NCBI GenBank assembly: GCA_034440635.1 | Contig: JAOTON010001038.1 | Span: forward strand, 5,650,501-5,714,500 | Length of the DNA: 64,000 bases | Direction of reading: 5' to 3' | Origin: Lepas anatifera | Lineage: Eukaryota > Arthropoda > Thecostraca > Lepadidae | In this document: positions 1 to 64,000 of the stretch, in pieces | Layout: every line of letters begins with the position of its first letter | Numbering within the stretch: the first letter of the stretch is position 1 | The notes under the pieces: model-generated | The model's input: only the letters and a program-made list of their open reading frames with translations | Database searches by the model: none | Told to the model about the DNA's origin: nothing | Translations under genes and position numbers: made by a program

Positions 1-1027
1 GACTCGTTTAATTTTATGTTTCTGGTGTTAACGTAAGGGTGCTGTTGTCGCTGGGATCGCGGTGGGGCACGCCTGGCTGCCTTTTAAAATGGGGTGGCGG
101 ACCTTTTAGAAAAAAATCTAGGTATTCTAGTTCATCGCGGTGATTACTCTGTCAGGGTGAGCTCTTTTCTTTGAAACTTCCCTGGAGACTATTTAATTAA
201 GCCAGTCAGAACTGTTCTGGTATTGTATAGATTTCCTGTCGCACTTGATGGTTTCAATGTTCAGGGTCTGTCGCTATCCCTAGTTGGTGATTTGGTGGGT
301 TTTTCTACCCCTGTGGCAGTCAAAAGTTGCAGCCTATATGGGCGATGACAGATTATATGTATAATGGATACGAGTCCATAGTCATTGGTTACTCATTCCC
401 AAGTGGAATAAATACAGTGGCTAAATTATTCGTCAGTGTTGTGCTGTTGTATTATTGGGTAGCGTTTACAAAGGTGGCAACATTGAGTGCAAGCTGTTCA
501 GTAAGCTTCATTGCAAATTCAGGACAGATTGTCCCGCTGCTTTTACATTCATATACCATTTTTTCTCGTTGCCTTCCGCACCGGCTGGTTATAAATATGT
601 ATGGTTTTCTCCCATTTTGACTGAGATCTGGACAGTTTTGATGAAAAGTGGGGGGAGGTCCCCTGCTCCCCCTTTCCGACGCTTATGCCCTGACCAGAGC
701 GCTCCTACCACCGGACACACCAGATCCGCATATGACATGATCTCGGCATACCAGTTAGCCGAAGCAGCACCGCTGTTTTCATCCTGAGGAGATGATGGTG
801 GGAGACGGAGATTCAAGGACACGGGAGCGCTATGCAGGTGCGCTGAAAGCTCGAAACGAGTCTCCCCTCCACCCCCTCCATCTGTTCCTGGATCCGACAG
901 TGAACCCACATAGTTATATGGTTTGCTAAGCAAACGAGTTTTAAGCAAAAAATTGGCGTATGTCCGTGCAGGTCCTACTCCTTTTTTTACCTTCAAGCCA
1001 TCAACTCAAATGCCGCCCTGTCAAGCT
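1..1027. other. no gene recognised
   Basis: AT-rich start, then a GC-richer stretch (640-910). Short frames only; none has a recognisable motif, signal peptide or splice context. May be 5' flanking DNA of the WAP-like gene. Confidence 0.5.
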
Positions 1028-1054
1028 GTGACGCTGCTGCGTCACGGCTTTCAT

Positions 1055-1060
1055 TATAAG
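1055..1060 (+). promoter_or_regulatory. TATA box of the WAP-like gene
   Basis: TATAAG, placed so that transcription would start near 1085, about 45 bases before the ATG. Immediately upstream is a perfect 7-bp inverted repeat (GTGACGC/GCGTCAC, 1028-1045) that could be a factor-binding site. Confidence 0.55.
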
Positions 1061-1130
1061 CGGAAAGCCCAGGGGCAGCTGAACAGTGTGCACCAGGTCT
1101 TGGTCAGCAGCTAACCCAGCGCCCGCAGCA

Positions 1131-1200
1131 ATGAGACGGACCGTGCTTCCCGTGCTTCTTCTGGCCCTGGTGCTGGCCCTCGCGCCCGGAACAGAGTCCA
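1131..1200 (+). CDS. secreted WAP-like cysteine-rich peptide, exon 1 (signal peptide)
   Basis: The ATG at 1131 opens a textbook signal peptide: MRRT, a hydrophobic core VLPVLLLALVLALA, then a PGTES cleavage region. A GTAAGT donor at 1201 leaves phase 1. A TATA box lies at 1055-1060, 71 bases upstream of the ATG. No longer reading frame continues past the donor with any similarity. Confidence 0.75.
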
Positions 1201-2008
1201 GTAAGTACACTGTTTGTGGTAGATCAAACCACCACTGTCAGTGCCAGTTGACAATTGTTGCTGACGAGCCCCTGACCGTGGGGCTCGCTGGGGGAGCGGA
1301 GGTGATTGGAAGACATGAGTGGGGAGAGCTTGAGCGAGAGCCACTGGGCATGGCCGTGCGTGAGTGTGCCTGATATGTGTGACGGTTGGTAAGCATACAG
1401 AGACAACGCTGCAGGGATTAACCAGGGGCGGCGGATTCCATTTTTGAGAGGGTGTAGATGATTTTCGTGAGGGGATTCCTTCATCCCTAGGGGAGGGGGC
1501 GCCTTCGGCTTCCACAGGGCACCCACTCAGGGTATCCAGAGGTTTTGGGGCGCCTACTTTCTCTCCATGGGGCCGCTTTGATGTCAGGGGGCGCCATTCA
1601 TATTTGAAAGTGTCTTTATTTCACACACAGGGTAGGCGGTGTTTAGGCCTGATTTCCATGGGCGGCGCCAGCCAAATACGGGAGGGGGCGTCCCCGAATC
1701 CGTGGGGCACCTCCCCGGACCAAGCCAAAACCGGATGTGCAAAAATAGCACACCCTAAAATGTTTCAGGGTGCCCAACCGCACACCCTGCCGCCCGGAAT
1801 CCGCCGTCCCTGGGATTAACACGCGAAGCCGGAACTCAAACAATCCCCTAAGCTATATTTCACAACATAAACAAATTAGTATTAGCGAACCAATGTCGGC
1901 GAGAACGTGTCAGTATCAGCATCCCAGTAACGCTCCTGCATCCTTTTTCCCGCTACCTCATTTAGTAACCCCGCTAACTCATACTAACCCCGCTGCCTCA
2001 TTTTTCAG

Positions 2009-2172
2009 TACGCCCGGGGTGTCCCAAACCGCAGAAAGGCGTGTTTGGTATCTGTCTGTATCGGCAGTGCATCAACTGCATCAAAGACTCCGACTGCTGC
2101 AAACCCGGCCAGATCTGCTGCAAAATCAGCGGCTGCAACAAGGACTGTGTGTACCCACAGCGGTGGGGCTGA
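2009..2172 (+). CDS. secreted WAP-like cysteine-rich peptide, exon 2
   Basis: After a TTTTTCAG acceptor this exon continues in phase and gives a mature peptide of about 55 residues with ten cysteines: GCPKP, GICLYRQCINC, DSDCCKPGQICCK, SGCNKDC, then a stop at 2170-2172. The CP.P...G.C...C..DSDC....QICC...C...C pattern is that of the whey acidic protein (four-disulfide core) domain, with one extra cysteine pair. The full precursor is 77 residues. WAP peptides in invertebrates act as protease inhibitors or antimicrobials; function here is unproven. It faces HERC1 tail to tail. Confidence 0.75.
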
Positions 2173-2643
2173 GGGCATGAGCCCTCCTCAGCCGCCTGCG
2201 GCTGCGATGGCGCGCCAGCCGGCGAGCCTGAGCCGGCTCAGCGGCTCAGCGGCTAAGACATGGGGACGGGTCCGCAGACGCTGTGGCCAGTGCAGGATTT
2301 TCCATTTTCCCGTTTCAGGATTTTGTCAATTTGGTAACCGCATGGATTAATACACTATATTGAGTCCGGCAGCTCTTTTTCGTGCGAGGATAATAAGGAA
2401 ATAAGTGTTGCGATGGTTACTCATTAAGGGTGTAAACATGAACAATGTGGATTTGTCATGGAAGAAAGCTCATGAGTACAGCACAGGAGCAGGCCCACGT
2501 AACAAGTCCTGTAACATGCGTTTCAACCTGGGCAAAGGAAGAGTTTTTACGTGTTTTTTGCATGGTATGCCTAACTACAGTAACCCAACGTATACGCTGG
2601 ACTTGCTCAATGTCAAGGCAAAAACGGTGTCATTTTTTGCATG

Positions 2644-2649
2644 TTTATT
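2644..2649 (-). terminator. possible HERC1 polyadenylation signal
   Basis: TTTATT on the plus strand reads AATAAA on the minus strand, about 550 bases after the HERC1 stop. It is the first clear hexamer I noticed in that direction; cleavage there is inferred. Confidence 0.35.
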
Positions 2650-3197
2650 CTGAACCATTCGTCAAAATTTTTGCAATTTATGAACTACTTTCATAGATAC
2701 CGGAATACTTCACCTTCTAACAGCACATCAAGATTTTGCAACCAAAAATTGGGGGAAAGGCCACAGCTAATCACTGCGAATGTGATCAAATTTCTTCAAT
2801 ATCAACCAAAACGCTGATGACATCATCATTATACAAAACGCCTACCTATCTGAAAGAACAGAATGATCAGAAGAACCTGATACGCAACATATATCAAACA
2901 AAACAATAGAAATGTCACATGATCAAATATAAAAGCTTTCCAACTCTGCGCAAATATTCAACCTGTCGCACTCACCATTGAAATGGCAAAACAGCCAACA
3001 AAACAAGTTATCCTACCATCACTGTGACAAGAATAAAGCAAACGAATATAACACACAAGCACACAACTTTCTTATAAATCGTATCATATTCATTAAAATA
3101 TCCTGAAGTAAGATTTCAAGGTACTGTGTTTGATTTACAGCATCATACACTGCGATGGCGACACTGGTGACACCCAGCGGCGCCCCACACACTAGAG

Positions 3198-64000
<60,803 letters not shown>

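Overview
The window is animal nuclear DNA, probably from an invertebrate and plausibly a crustacean (inference; no species marker was seen). It is dominated by the 3' half of one intron-rich gene on the minus strand. That gene is an orthologue of HERC1, the giant E3 ubiquitin ligase. I could place 47 exons (about 7.6 kb of coding sequence, roughly 2,540 codons) from the right edge of the window down to a stop codon at 3198-3200. In transcription order they encode helical regions, a UBA domain split over two exons, a Cys/His zinc-binding-like segment, a WD40 propeller, the second RCC1-like propeller, and a complete HECT domain with its catalytic Cys (codon 7753-7755). Exon phases agree at nearly every junction. 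The few mismatches are listed as oddities.

Two other protein genes lie on the plus strand. A small two-exon gene for a secreted, ten-cysteine WAP-like peptide (1131-2172) lies downstream of HERC1 in convergent orientation. An intronless gene with a signal peptide and two C-type lectin domains (13811-14713) is nested inside the 13.9 kb HERC1 intron (10463-24375). That intron also holds a broken L1/Tx1-like LINE with endonuclease and reverse transcriptase regions (16852-20681), three copies of a tRNA-derived SINE-like repeat, a large TG microsatellite, a 175-bp tandem duplication, and the 3' end of a second non-LTR retrotransposon. Elsewhere there are a head-to-head palindrome of Penelope-like elements with GIY-YIG domains (54227-55985), a TTAA-flanked inverted-repeat element (50640-51487) and a foldback-like element (about 4795-6525).

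The most unusual property is the tandem repeats. More than half of the mapped HERC1 introns carry a minisatellite or microsatellite at an exon-intron junction. In many of them the repeat unit is a copy of that junction: the last bases of the exon plus the 5' splice site, or the 3' splice site plus the first bases of the exon. Copy number runs from 2 to about 85, and some introns consist almost wholly of such an array (41434-45434, 27345-29384, 37393-38560, 59625-61300). Several of the longest arrays have units divisible by three that stay open in the frame of the neighbouring exon over part or all of the array. I treat these splice-junction-seeded arrays as the candidate undescribed phenomenon here.
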